NCBI RefSeq assembly: GCF_000827555.1
Contig: NZ_CDOI01000158.1
Coordinates: 1 to 34,509, forward strand
Source of the DNA: Capnocytophaga canis
GTDB lineage: Bacteria > Bacteroidota > Bacteroidia > Flavobacteriales > Flavobacteriaceae
Reading direction: 5' to 3'
DNA length: 34,509 nucleotides
Part shown: in pieces, positions 19,277 to 26,992 of the stretch
Layout of the letters: each line of letters opens with the position of its first letter
Position numbering within the stretch: position 1 is the stretch's first letter
Program-made: the position numbers and the translations under genes
Notes under the pieces: generated by a model
What the model saw: only the letters and a program-made list of their open reading frames with translations
Database searches by the model: none
What the model was told of the DNA's origin: nothing

Positions 19277-19284
19277 CATTCATC

Positions 19285-20214
19285 ATGAGCGAATTAAGTG
19301 TAAATCACCTATTAGGAATAAAATACATCACCGAAAAGGATATCCAACTTATTTTTGAAACCGCTGACCATTTTAAAGAGGTTATTAACCGACCTATAAA
19401 AAAAGTACCATCATTACGGGATATTACTATTGCCAATTTATTTTTTGAAAACAGCACTCGAACTAAATTATCGTTTGAGTTAGCAGAAAAACGATTATCG
19501 GCGGATGTAATTAACTTTTCAGCATCACAATCGTCTGTAGCTAAAGGAGAAACTCTGATTGACACGGTAAATAACATTTTGGCAATGAAGGTAGACATGG
19601 TCGTGATGCGACATCCGAACCCTGGCGCATGTGTTTTTCTATCCAAACACGTAAATGCTTCCATCGTTAACGCGGGTGACGGAGCTCACGAACATCCTAC
19701 ACAAGCCTTGTTGGACTCCTATTCCATCCGCGAAAAGTTAGGTGACCTCGCAGGTAAAAAAGTAGTAATTGTGGGCGATATTCTACATTCACGTGTGGCT
19801 CTTTCCAACATATTTGCATTGCAATTGCAGGGAGCTCAAGTAAAAGTATGTGGCCCTAAGACATTAATTCCTAAATACATTCACACACTTGGTGTAGAAG
19901 TAGAACACAACCTAATCAAAGCTTTAGAATGGTGTGACGTTGCCAATATGCTACGTATTCAAAATGAGCGTTTGGATATCAGCTATTTCCCCACCACCCG
20001 TGAGTATGCACAACAATACGGTGTAACCAAATCTATTTTAGACAATCTACCAAAAGAAATCGTAATTATGCACCCCGGCCCTATCAATCGAGGGGTAGAA
20101 ATCACCAGTGAAGTAGCTGACTCTAAACAATCCATAATCTTAGATCAAGTCGAAAATGGAGTTGCTATCCGCATGGCTGTGATTTATTTATTAGCCTCAA
20201 AAATAAATAGATAA
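19285..20214 (+). CDS. pyrB: Aspartate carbamoyltransferase catalytic subunit
   Basis: Catalyses the committed step of pyrimidine synthesis, joining carbamoyl phosphate and aspartate to N-carbamoylaspartate. The 309-residue protein has the carbamoyl-phosphate site FENSTRTKLSF (54-64), HPTQALLD (137-144) and the late HPGPINRGVE segment of the aspartate-binding domain. All are as in the standard catalytic chain, and length is normal. No regulatory subunit (pyrI) gene follows; the next gene begins 3 bases later and encodes a STAS-like protein. The upstream pentein enzymes act in arginine/citrulline metabolism, which shares carbamoyl-group chemistry with this step. Confidence 0.97.
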   Translation: MSELSVNHLLGIKYITEKDIQLIFETADHFKEVINRPIKKVPSLRDITIANLFFENSTRTKLSFELAEKRLSADVINFSASQSSVAKGETLIDTVNNILAMKVDMVVMRHPNPGACVFLSKHVNASIVNAGDGAHEHPTQALLDSYSIREKLGDLAGKKVVIVGDILHSRVALSNIFALQLQGAQVKVCGPKTLIPKYIHTLGVEVEHNLIKALEWCDVANMLRIQNERLDISYFPTTREYAQQYGVTKSILDNLPKEIVIMHPGPINRGVEITSEVADSKQSIILDQVENGVAIRMAVIYLLASKINR

Positions 20215-20217
20215 AAG

Positions 20218-20532
20218 ATGAGTACAAAAATCATAACAATAAAAAAATCAGAATTATCAGACTTTGTCAATACATTTAAAGATAAAGAAGAGTTGAAGTC
20301 TACGCATATTATCTTAGATTTATCAGAGATTAAGGATTTAGAAACCAAGGACTTAATTCCGTTTGTAGAAATTTCAAAATATCACACTAAGAAAAACAAA
20401 AAAAGCTTAGTCATTGTTAGTGAAGAGATTACATACGGAAATATCCCTAATGAAATCAATTTGACTCCTACCATTCAGGAAGCAAAAGATGTAATTGAAA
20501 TTGAGGACATTCAACGTGATTTAGGATTTTAA
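20218..20532 (+). CDS. STAS-like small protein co-encoded with RNase Z
   Basis: A 104-residue soluble protein whose alternating strand and helix pattern, with the hydrophobic core HIILDLSEI (31-39) and KKSLVIVSE (58-66 region), suggests a STAS or anti-sigma-antagonist-like fold. The phosphorylatable serine motif of true anti-sigma antagonists is not evident. It begins 3 bases after pyrB and its stop codon overlaps the start of the RNase Z gene (TAATG), implying coupled translation. Function is unknown; a regulatory or scaffolding role with RNase Z is conjecture. Confidence 0.8.
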   Translation: MSTKIITIKKSELSDFVNTFKDKEELKSTHIILDLSEIKDLETKDLIPFVEISKYHTKKNKKSLVIVSEEITYGNIPNEINLTPTIQEAKDVIEIEDIQRDLGF

Positions 20533-21437
20533 TGGAACTGACGATTTTAGGTTGCCATAGTGCCACTCCACGCCCGAACGCACGTCCTTCATCGCAGGTT
20601 TTGGAACTGCGAGGGCATCTATTTCTCATTGATTGTGGTGAAGGTTCACAAATGGCTCTACGAAATGCAAATGTTAAATTTTCAAGAATTAAGCACATAT
20701 TTATCTCGCACCTACATGGCGACCATTTCTATGGGCTACCAGGTTTAATTTCCACTTTCCAACTTTTAGGAAGAGAAACAGAATTGCATATTTACGGCCC
20801 AAAAGGTATCAAAGAAGCTATATTGTTGCTACTCAAACTGGGAAATGCATGGACTGCTTTCCCTTTGATTTTTCACGAATTAACTTCCGAAGAGTCCGAA
20901 ATATTATTAGACGACGAAAAGGTAAGTGTCCAAACTATTCCACTAAAACATCGAGTTTATACCAATGGTTTCATTTTCCGAGAGAAAATAGGTGATCGCC
21001 AACTAAATTTAGATGCAATCTACAACTATGGCATTGAAACATGTGATTATCAAAACATTAAAAACGGGAAAAACATCACCTTACCCCATGGCGAAGTAAT
21101 AGCAAATGAGCTACTCAGCTTTGACCCGATTGAACCTCAGAGCTATGCCTATTGTAGTGATACAATTTATTTTGAAGAATTAGCATCTGAAATTAAAGGT
21201 GTTAGAACAATCTATCACGAATCCACATTTTTACAACAACATACGGAACTAGCAGAAAAAACAATGCATTCAACAGCTCTCCAAGCGGCATTGACTGCTA
21301 AAAATGCAGGAGCTGAGGTTCTTATTATAGGACATTATTCATCAAGATATTCCGACAAAAATCTTTTTCTAAAAGAAGCCCAAACGGTTTTTAAAAATAC
21401 CCTACTATCCGAAGACGGAAAACGAATAAAGTTTTGA
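20532..21437 (+). CDS. rnz: Ribonuclease Z
   Basis: A 301-residue zinc-dependent endonuclease of the metallo-beta-lactamase fold that trims the 3' end of tRNA precursors. The metal motif is HLHGDH (60-65). Further ligands are expected from the H in the LKHRVYTNGF segment, the D of CSDTIYFEE and the H of IIGHYSSRYSD near the C-terminus. Its length fits the short bacterial form. The ATG overlaps the stop of the STAS-like gene by one base, so no separate ribosome site is needed. It is the last gene of the tight ctlX to rnz series. Confidence 0.93.
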   Translation: MELTILGCHSATPRPNARPSSQVLELRGHLFLIDCGEGSQMALRNANVKFSRIKHIFISHLHGDHFYGLPGLISTFQLLGRETELHIYGPKGIKEAILLLLKLGNAWTAFPLIFHELTSEESEILLDDEKVSVQTIPLKHRVYTNGFIFREKIGDRQLNLDAIYNYGIETCDYQNIKNGKNITLPHGEVIANELLSFDPIEPQSYAYCSDTIYFEELASEIKGVRTIYHESTFLQQHTELAEKTMHSTALQAALTAKNAGAEVLIIGHYSSRYSDKNLFLKEAQTVFKNTLLSEDGKRIKF

Positions 21438-21446
21438 AACAACCAT

Positions 21447-21470
21447 TATTTGTTTACAATAAAACAAATA
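21447..21470 (+). terminator. Weak AT-rich hairpin after rnz
   Basis: TATTTGTTT (21447-21455) can pair with AAACAAATA (21462-21470) around a 6-base loop, starting 10 bases after the rnz stop. No T run follows, so it may only be a weak terminator or an RNA 3'-end stabiliser. Confidence 0.3.
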
Positions 21471-21544
21471 CGTCATTTAAAACTCTTCCATTCGAAAGAG
21501 AAAAACTATAAGTCGGAAAAATATTTATTACGGATAAAAAAATA

Positions 21545-22681
21545 ATGATACAAACACAAATGAAATTGATATTTTTCATATATTTTCTATCAATCCCTTG
21601 GGTTTTCCCTCAGAATGACTCAATAAAACGTGAAAAAATTGCGAAAGTACGTTCATTTGCCGATGGAAAAAAAGAAGCCGAAAAGATTATCCTTTCGTTA
21701 ATTCACAAAGGTACCGTACCTGGTGTTGCAATTACCATCACTAAAAAAAATAAAATACTTTGGCAACAAGGATATGGCTTTGCTGATTTACAACATAAAA
21801 CTCCCGTATCACCACAAAAAACACTATTCCGAATAGCCAGTGTGTCAAAGCCTATGTCAGCAACCACCTTGGCTAAATTACAGGAAAAAAAGAAGTTCGA
21901 CTGGAACAAATCAATTTACACCTATCTTCCCAACTATCCCAAGAAAAAACATGACTTCACCATCAAGCAATTGGGTGGACATCTCGCAGGAATTCGTTCC
22001 TACAAAGGAAGAGAACCGTTTAGCAACAAACCAATGACCATTGAACAGGGAATCAACATGTTTAAAAATGAATCCTTATTATCTGTTCCCGGAACACAAT
22101 ACTTATACAGTAGTTTCAACTGGAATTTAATTTCCTTAGCGATGCAAAAATATCTAAAAAAGAGCTTTGAAAATATTGTTTCCGATGAACTTTTAAAACC
22201 TTTACAGATGAAAAACACCCTTCCTGACAAAGGAAAAATCATCAAAAATCAAGCTATTCCTTACTCAAACAAAAATAAAGGTAAAGGTTTTGTACGTTCG
22301 CCCGATGTAAATAATTTCTATAAATTAGCTGGTGGAGGCTATCTGTCCACCTCAGAAGATGTTGCTAAATTTGGAAATGCCGTATTGTCTGACGGGTTCA
22401 TCTCTCAAAAAATAAAAGAAGAAATGCTAATGCCTCAGCAAACCTCTGCCGGAAGTTCAACAGGTTGTGGCATTGGTTGGCAATCTACCAAGGATTGGGC
22501 TGGACGCACCTACTACGGACACTCTGGAAATGGCATCGGTGGTTATGCTTGGTTTTTTGTATATCCTGAAGAGCAGGTAGTTGTTGTAATGCTTTTTAAC
22601 ATGACCAATCCAAAAATAAGTCAACAACTTCGAGATATCATTGACTTTATTTTGGCTGGAAGTAAGTTTATTTATATGTAA
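21545..22681 (+). CDS. Exported beta-lactamase-family serine hydrolase
   Basis: A 378-residue protein of the class C beta-lactamase/DD-peptidase/esterase fold with an N-terminal signal peptide (hydrophobic residues 6-22, cleavage probably near PQ-ND). The catalytic SxxK is S99-V-S-K102, the second motif is Y188-S-S, and the third is HSGNGIGG in the C-terminal third. These are complete, so the enzyme is probably active, but the substrate (peptide, ester or cell-wall fragment) cannot be told. Met-6 (21560) is an equally good start for the signal peptide. It lies 107 bases after rnz and converges with pyrF, from which it is separated by only 18 bases. Confidence 0.88.
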   Translation: MIQTQMKLIFFIYFLSIPWVFPQNDSIKREKIAKVRSFADGKKEAEKIILSLIHKGTVPGVAITITKKNKILWQQGYGFADLQHKTPVSPQKTLFRIASVSKPMSATTLAKLQEKKKFDWNKSIYTYLPNYPKKKHDFTIKQLGGHLAGIRSYKGREPFSNKPMTIEQGINMFKNESLLSVPGTQYLYSSFNWNLISLAMQKYLKKSFENIVSDELLKPLQMKNTLPDKGKIIKNQAIPYSNKNKGKGFVRSPDVNNFYKLAGGGYLSTSEDVAKFGNAVLSDGFISQKIKEEMLMPQQTSAGSSTGCGIGWQSTKDWAGRTYYGHSGNGIGGYAWFFVYPEEQVVVVMLFNMTNPKISQQLRDIIDFILAGSKFIYM

Positions 22682-22699
22682 AAGTTAACTAAATTGTGC

Positions 22700-23512
22700 T
22701 TATCGCACCCATTTTTCCATTTGTTGTTGTAATTTTTGGGCTTCTTCACGGGCTTTTTCCGCAAAATCAGTGCCGTTGGAGGCATAAATGATTCCTCTTG
22801 AAGAGTTTATCAGCAAACCATTATCTGCATTGAGTCCATACTCACAAACCTCGTCCAAACTACCGCCTTGAGCTCCTACACCGGGAACCAACAAAAAGTG
22901 ATTCGGCACAATCTTACGAATTTCTTTCAGATATTCGGCTTTGGTAGCTCCTACTACGTACATCAAATTCTGACTATTTTCCCACGTTAAAGAAGTCTGC
23001 AACACTTTTTTATAAAGCTCCTCATTATTTACCATTTGTGTCTGAAAATCAAAAGCTCCCGCATTGGAAGTCAAAGCTAAAAGTATGGTAATTTTATCTT
23101 CAAAAGCTAAAAAGGGCTCTACCGAATCCTTTCCCATATATGGAGCTACCGTAACGCTATCGAACTGCAAATCATTGAAAAAAGCCTTAGCATACATTGC
23201 TGACGTATTACCAATATCACCACGTTTCGCATCGGCAATGGTAAATATATCAGAGTGATTTTCATTGATATATGCAATAGTTTTTGCCAATGATTGCCAA
23301 CCTTTCACCCCATAAGCCTCATAAAATGCCGTATTGGGTTTGTAAGCCACCGCGAAAGAGTGTGTCGCATCGATAATGGCTTTATTGAACTCAAAAATAG
23401 GGTCTTCGGTTTGTAACAAATGTGAAGGAACTTTTGTCAAATCCACATCAAGTCCTACACATAAGAATGATTTCTTTTTCCGTATTTGATTTATTAGTTT
23501 TTGTAGTGTCAT
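22700..23512 (-). CDS. pyrF: Orotidine 5'-phosphate decarboxylase
   Basis: Makes UMP from OMP, the last step of de novo pyrimidine synthesis. The 270-residue protein is of the longer type 2 family common in Bacteroidota. FLCVGLDVD (16-24), [10 protein letters not shown] (56-65) and the catalytic [14 protein letters not shown] (91-104; K96, D99) are present. It converges on the pyrR-pyrB side and shares the pathway with it. In relatives I recall pyrF lying next to prfA; here about 5 kb of other genes separate them. Confidence 0.95.
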   Translation of the reverse strand: MTLQKLINQIRKKKSFLCVGLDVDLTKVPSHLLQTEDPIFEFNKAIIDATHSFAVAYKPNTAFYEAYGVKGWQSLAKTIAYINENHSDIFTIADAKRGDIGNTSAMYAKAFFNDLQFDSVTVAPYMGKDSVEPFLAFEDKITILLALTSNAGAFDFQTQMVNNEELYKKVLQTSLTWENSQNLMYVVGATKAEYLKEIRKIVPNHFLLVPGVGAQGGSLDEVCEYGLNADNGLLINSSRGIIYASNGTDFAEKAREEAQKLQQQMEKWVR

Positions 23513-23603
23513 ATACTGATACTTTTTATTTTTATGGTGTTATAATGCTGTAATTAAGATGATTTCTTCTTTAAAACAGAAAAAATTTTGCCTTTTAAGC
23601 TTC

Positions 23604-23611
23604 CAAAGATA
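23604..23611 (-). promoter_or_regulatory. Possible -7 element of the pyrF promoter
   Basis: TATCTTTG on the minus strand matches TAnnTTTG, 91 bases before the pyrF ATG. No TTG lies 19-21 bases upstream, so this is only a candidate. Confidence 0.3.
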
Positions 23612-23774
23612 GGTCTTTTTAGGTAGTTTTTTATACTTTTTTAAACAATTTCATTTTTTGTATATCTATTCTGACAAATTACATTTATCATCATATGATT
23701 TCATCTTGATATAAACTTTAAGTTGCTATATTTTAACTTCTTATCAATCAAATAATTCAAAAAACACAACACTC

Positions 23775-24062
23775 TCAAGAAAAATATATCCAACAAAGTA
23801 ACAAAAGGAATAATACTATACAGATACCATAGATTAAAATATTTTGTTTTATCCGTTCTTTTTTTAATTTACTTCTGATAGCCAATTTTATATACTCTAA
23901 TTCCTCTTCGGATATTTCTTTCTCTTCAGATATTTTACCATTTACTTCTGACTTCCACCGATTGTTAGTCATTTTATCTTTTTTGGCACGATATTTCTCA
24001 CGCAAAGCATTGTTTGCATTTGTTCTTTTTATCATATCCAATACGTGTCCGCCAAAACTCAT
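23775..24062 (-). CDS. Small conserved tail-anchored membrane protein
   Basis: A 95-residue protein of unknown function. The N-terminus MSFGGHVLDMIKR recalls a small conserved Bacteroidota family beginning MSFGG; this is a memory-based match. The middle is highly charged (NGKISEEKEISEEELEYIK) and the last ~22 residues form one hydrophobic helix with a short exit, so the bulk probably faces the cytoplasm. It stands alone between pyrF and a helical hypothetical, with 235-260-base AT-rich gaps on each side in which I see no genes. Confidence 0.75.
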   Translation of the reverse strand: MSFGGHVLDMIKRTNANNALREKYRAKKDKMTNNRWKSEVNGKISEEKEISEEELEYIKLAIRSKLKKERIKQNILIYGICIVLFLLLLCWIYFS

Positions 24063-24297
24063 AATTGTACTTTGTTTTCCAATTGATTGCGTTAAAATAA
24101 ATGATAGTTAATTAGTTAAAAGCTTGAACTTTTGTATTTACTTTGATGATATTCCTTGATTTTACTCAAAAAAATGCAATTTGATACAAGAAATAATCTA
24201 TATTATGAAAAATAATACTTTTTTTGAGCGTCAGATAGAGCCAAGCTAAAGTCTATTTGTATTTAAACTTTGACTTGGATTAGTTTGATAGAAACTA

Positions 24298-24954
24298 TTA
24301 TCGTATTGCTCGTCCAAACATTTGTAAAAACTGAGGCTCATCGGCAAGAGCGTATTTTGCATAACTATAAAGTTCACGTGTCCATTTATCGAGAGCTTCA
24401 AAGGCTTTATTTTTGTCTTTAGTAGCTTGTTCGCTTTCATTTTTTTCCTGAGAATAAATGGCGTACAAATCTTTGGTCTGTGCGATTTCCGATTGTTTTT
24501 CAGTGATTATCTGTTGGGTGATTTTTACCCTTTCTAATGGAGTGCGTAGGGTTTCTTGCTCGGCTAAATTCTTGTAAAACAAGGTCATTTCTTCCAAAAG
24601 TGCGACGATAGACTTTGAAGGACTTCCCTTTAATGCTAATCTTACTTTTGCTTCTTCATTATTTTTAAAAATGAGCTTTGCTTTGTTGCGATGTTCGCGA
24701 TAGGATTTAGAGGTTTCATCCATTTTTTGTTTGAAATTCAGATACGCAACACGTTCTTCTTCGGTTTCTTTTTTGTTAGAACCATACTGAGCTTGAGCCT
24801 TTTCGTAAAGTGCCTTTCCTTTAGCAATTTCCGATTCAGAATAGCCATAATCGTCTAATTTATCGGCAATTTTGCTATTATTTTCCAATGTTTCAAAAAG
24901 AACTTTAGCATTTTGAAGCATTTCTTCGTTTGTAAAATAGATTTTGGAAGCCAT
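24298..24954 (-). CDS. Helical charged hypothetical protein
   Basis: A 218-residue protein with no signal peptide or membrane segment, predicted almost entirely alpha-helical. It is rich in Lys, Glu, Gln and Ala and likely forms helical bundles or coiled coils (for example the segments around 95-150 and 150-190). It ends in LQMFGRAIR. I do not recognise a functional family, though similar helical proteins occur in Flavobacteriia. The striking feature is the 660-base upstream region, strongly purine-rich on the coding strand. No neighbour suggests a function. Confidence 0.75.
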   Translation of the reverse strand: MASKIYFTNEEMLQNAKVLFETLENNSKIADKLDDYGYSESEIAKGKALYEKAQAQYGSNKKETEEERVAYLNFKQKMDETSKSYREHRNKAKLIFKNNEEAKVRLALKGSPSKSIVALLEEMTLFYKNLAEQETLRTPLERVKITQQIITEKQSEIAQTKDLYAIYSQEKNESEQATKDKNKAFEALDKWTRELYSYAKYALADEPQFLQMFGRAIR

Positions 24955-25223
24955 AATTTTATATTTTTTATAGTTAAATAATTGTATTTTTAATTTTTTA
25001 TCAAGGATTTTTATTTTATCAAGTCACTTTTTTATTTTCCGTACTTACTTTTTAATTTTCTACTAAAATAAGTATTCATTCCGTACTTTCTTTTGTATTT
25101 TCCTCTGTAACTTTTGTATTTTCCGCTTTTACTTATTTATTTTTTACACTGACTTATTCTTTTTCCGCTATTGCTTTTATGTATTTTATAATGACTTTTA
25201 ATTATTTCTAATTTACTACTTAG

Positions 25224-25323
25224 ATTTTGTTACTTTTCCTTTTAACTTTATACTTTATCCTTTTAACTTTTAACTTGTGACTTGGATTTTGTTACTTTAT
25301 TCTTTTAACTTTACACTTTATCC
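25224..25323. repeat. Imperfect 62-bp direct repeat
   Basis: The segment starting ATTTTGTTACTTT at 25224 recurs at 25286, with both followed by CTTTTAACTTTA(T/C)ACTTTATCC. Two copies are clear. Related shorter pieces lie between and around them. Confidence 0.7.
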
Positions 25324-25357
25324 TTACCTCTTGTAATTTATCAGTTACTTTTGCTGT

Positions 25358-25365
25358 CAAAGTTA
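25358..25365 (-). promoter_or_regulatory. Possible -7 element upstream of the purine-rich leader
   Basis: TAACTTTG on the minus strand matches TAnnTTTG. A transcript from here would carry a leader of about 400 bases made of the purine-rich repeats before the gene at 24954. The -33 box is not evident. Confidence 0.3.
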
Positions 25366-25616
25366 GATATTTAAGATTTATTTTCCTAATTTTTGGAAAA
25401 GATTTTTTATGGATTTTTAATTGACTATGAGAATTTTAAGAAGATGTTAGAATTTTTGCTTTTATTGAAAAAAGTATGAAATAGAAAAAATAAATAATTT
25501 TTGTGATAATAAATGAAGTTAGAGAAAAAAGTCTGTGTACTAAAGCCTTATGGTTAATGAGTTCTAACTACTTTAATCCTAATACTGAAAAGGTTTACTA
25601 TTTTTCTATATCATTA

Positions 25617-25970
25617 TTACTTTTTATCTTCAAAGAATTCAAACCAATTGCCGTCGGGGTCTTCAAAGGTAAGTAGTTTTCCGTAAGTTTCATATCGGAT
25701 AGTACCAATAAAACGAATATTTTGGCTTTTTAGAGTTTCGTAAAGATTTTCCATATCGTCCACTTCAAACATAATCCTTGTTTTTTGCGGTTTGACTTTT
25801 CCTTTCTCGGCAGGACGTTTGAGAATGGCAAAAGAAGTCGCCCCTAAGTCAAATTCTACCCAATCTTCCTGCTGAAATTTCAGTACAAATCCCAATTGCT
25901 GAAAGAAGGCTTTAGAAACTTCCAAATCGCTCACATATACCCAACAGGCGTAGATTTTTTTGATGGTCAT
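25617..25970 (-). CDS. VOC (glyoxalase/bleomycin-resistance) family protein
   Basis: A 117-residue single-domain protein of the vicinal oxygen chelate fold, with two beta-alpha-beta-beta-beta modules: VYVSDLEVSKAFFQQLGF (12-29), MFEVDDMENLYETLK (68-82) and the C-terminal FEDPDGNWFEFFE (102-114) typical of the family. The final Glu could be a metal ligand. Members include dioxygenases, isomerases and drug-binding proteins; nothing here points to one. It stands alone, with no operon partner. Confidence 0.9.
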   Translation of the reverse strand: MTIKKIYACWVYVSDLEVSKAFFQQLGFVLKFQQEDWVEFDLGATSFAILKRPAEKGKVKPQKTRIMFEVDDMENLYETLKSQNIRFIGTIRYETYGKLLTFEDPDGNWFEFFEDKK

Positions 25971-26029
25971 AATGATTAAAATATACTAAAAATATTCATT
26001 CAAACAGATAAAAGAGGCATGAAAAAAAA

Positions 26030-26200
26030 TCATTCTAAATATTCTATGATTTCATGAGTTACAAAATCATCGAAATCTAAAATGATTTCTTCATTTTTAT
26101 ACATCTCTTCTACTTTTTGAACTGCTTCTTGTTCGTTTTCTGCCTCAACCGGAACTATTCTTGATAGAATTTCCTTTACTTCTATTTTATAAATATTCAT
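26030..26200 (-). CDS. DpnD/PcfM-like small protein
   Basis: A 56-residue frame starting at an ATG at 26200: MNIYKIEVKEILSRIVPVEA, continuing with a helix EQEAVQKVEEMYKNEEI and ending in an acidic LDFDDFVTHEIIEYLE. This arrangement matches the DpnD/PcfM family (strand, EAE-x-EEA helix, Y-(K)-NEEIVLD). That family is known from the pneumococcal DpnI restriction locus and from conjugative plasmids and elements; its biochemical function is not established. It begins 4 bases after the stop codon of the putative nuclease gene, so the two are very likely co-transcribed. Confidence 0.8.
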   Translation of the reverse strand: MNIYKIEVKEILSRIVPVEAENEQEAVQKVEEMYKNEEIILDFDDFVTHEIIEYLE

Positions 26201-26204
26201 TTTT

Positions 26205-26918
26205 TTATTCTAAATCCCCTATTTTGTACAATTCAAAACTCTTCGTATGCAAATCCGAAACAAAATCATAATCAATAAACTGTACTCTATTTTTTATTTG
26301 CTTAAATGCAGAATATGCTATTTTTTGTTCAAATTCTTTTTTTCTCTCACTTGCACTTAAAATATAAAATTTAGAATAAAAATCCTGTAAGTCATTAAAT
26401 TTCAATAACGAATTTTGTATATCGGTAGAATGTTCAACTTCAAAAAAAGAATGTGGTAAATTTCTGTTATTGAACCATATCACATCTATTGTTTTAGCCC
26501 TATTAACGATATTTTGATAACTAAAATCAAATATTTTGTCTAAGGTAGAAATGCTCCTCAATGGTCTGTCTAAAAATAATTTATTTTTATCTTGTGCGGG
26601 AATAAAAGTGTTGTATCCTTTTAAATTTCCTATTTCGAGCAATAATCCCTGAAAATAAGTATGTGCAAATTCTTGTTCTTTCTTTGTAGATAATTGTATT
26701 TCGAACTTATTTAAAATTTCGTTCTGAAACTCTTTTAAAGCCCAAAGTCCTGGTTTTATTTTAAAGAAAAATCGTTCATCTTGTACAATCCTTCGTATGG
26801 AAGCAAAAGGAGTTTTTGTAGCCCAATCAGATACATCAACTTTATGATTGAGAAAACCGAGCGTTGCAAACCCTCCGTTTTCTCTCATAACTTGTATAAC
26901 CTGTTCATATTGTTTCAT
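26205..26918 (-). CDS. Winged-helix protein with putative PD-(D/E)XK-type nuclease domain
   Basis: A 237-residue protein. Residues 1-62 resemble a HARE-HTH-like winged helix (GGFATLGFLNHKV, then TKTPFASIRRIVQ and FFKIKPGLWAL), a domain often found fused to restriction or DNA-modification enzymes. Residues about 80-230 have a restriction-endonuclease-like pattern: TIDVIWFNN (D145), then SFFEVEHS (E160, E162), followed by a helix with LLKFNDLQDFYSKF. The acidic D...ExE arrangement could be a nuclease site in which the usual Lys is replaced. No methyltransferase gene lies nearby. The DpnD/PcfM-like gene follows after 4 bases. Related proteins of this layout occur sporadically in Bacteroidota. 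Nuclease activity is inferred. Confidence 0.7.
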   Translation of the reverse strand: MKQYEQVIQVMRENGGFATLGFLNHKVDVSDWATKTPFASIRRIVQDERFFFKIKPGLWALKEFQNEILNKFEIQLSTKKEQEFAHTYFQGLLLEIGNLKGYNTFIPAQDKNKLFLDRPLRSISTLDKIFDFSYQNIVNRAKTIDVIWFNNRNLPHSFFEVEHSTDIQNSLLKFNDLQDFYSKFYILSASERKKEFEQKIAYSAFKQIKNRVQFIDYDFVSDLHTKSFELYKIGDLE

Positions 26919-26992
26919 ATATCAGATTTTTCCCTTCTCGGATATCAATTGGGCTTTGTATCTTACTTCATTTCAAAAGACACCTCCATATT

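Larger units (their letters stand above)
24955..25616 (-). other. Purine-rich (minus-strand) intergenic region with degenerate direct repeats
   Basis: No gene found in 660 bases. From about 25000 to 25350 the plus strand is dominated by T and C. In 25201-25260, which I counted, 16 of 60 bases are purines. Direct repeats include CTTTTGTATTTTCC at 25090 and 25111 (period 21) and a roughly 38-base repeat starting ATTTTGTTAC at 25224 and 25286 (period 62). On the minus strand this reads as AAGTTAAAAG-like units leading into the gene at 24954. Confidence 0.8.

Noticed and set aside
18709-19284. PyrR-binding attenuator RNA in the pyr genes
   Set aside because: The gaps around pyrR are 3 and 8 bases, too short for an attenuator, and no anti-terminator/terminator pair is visible upstream.
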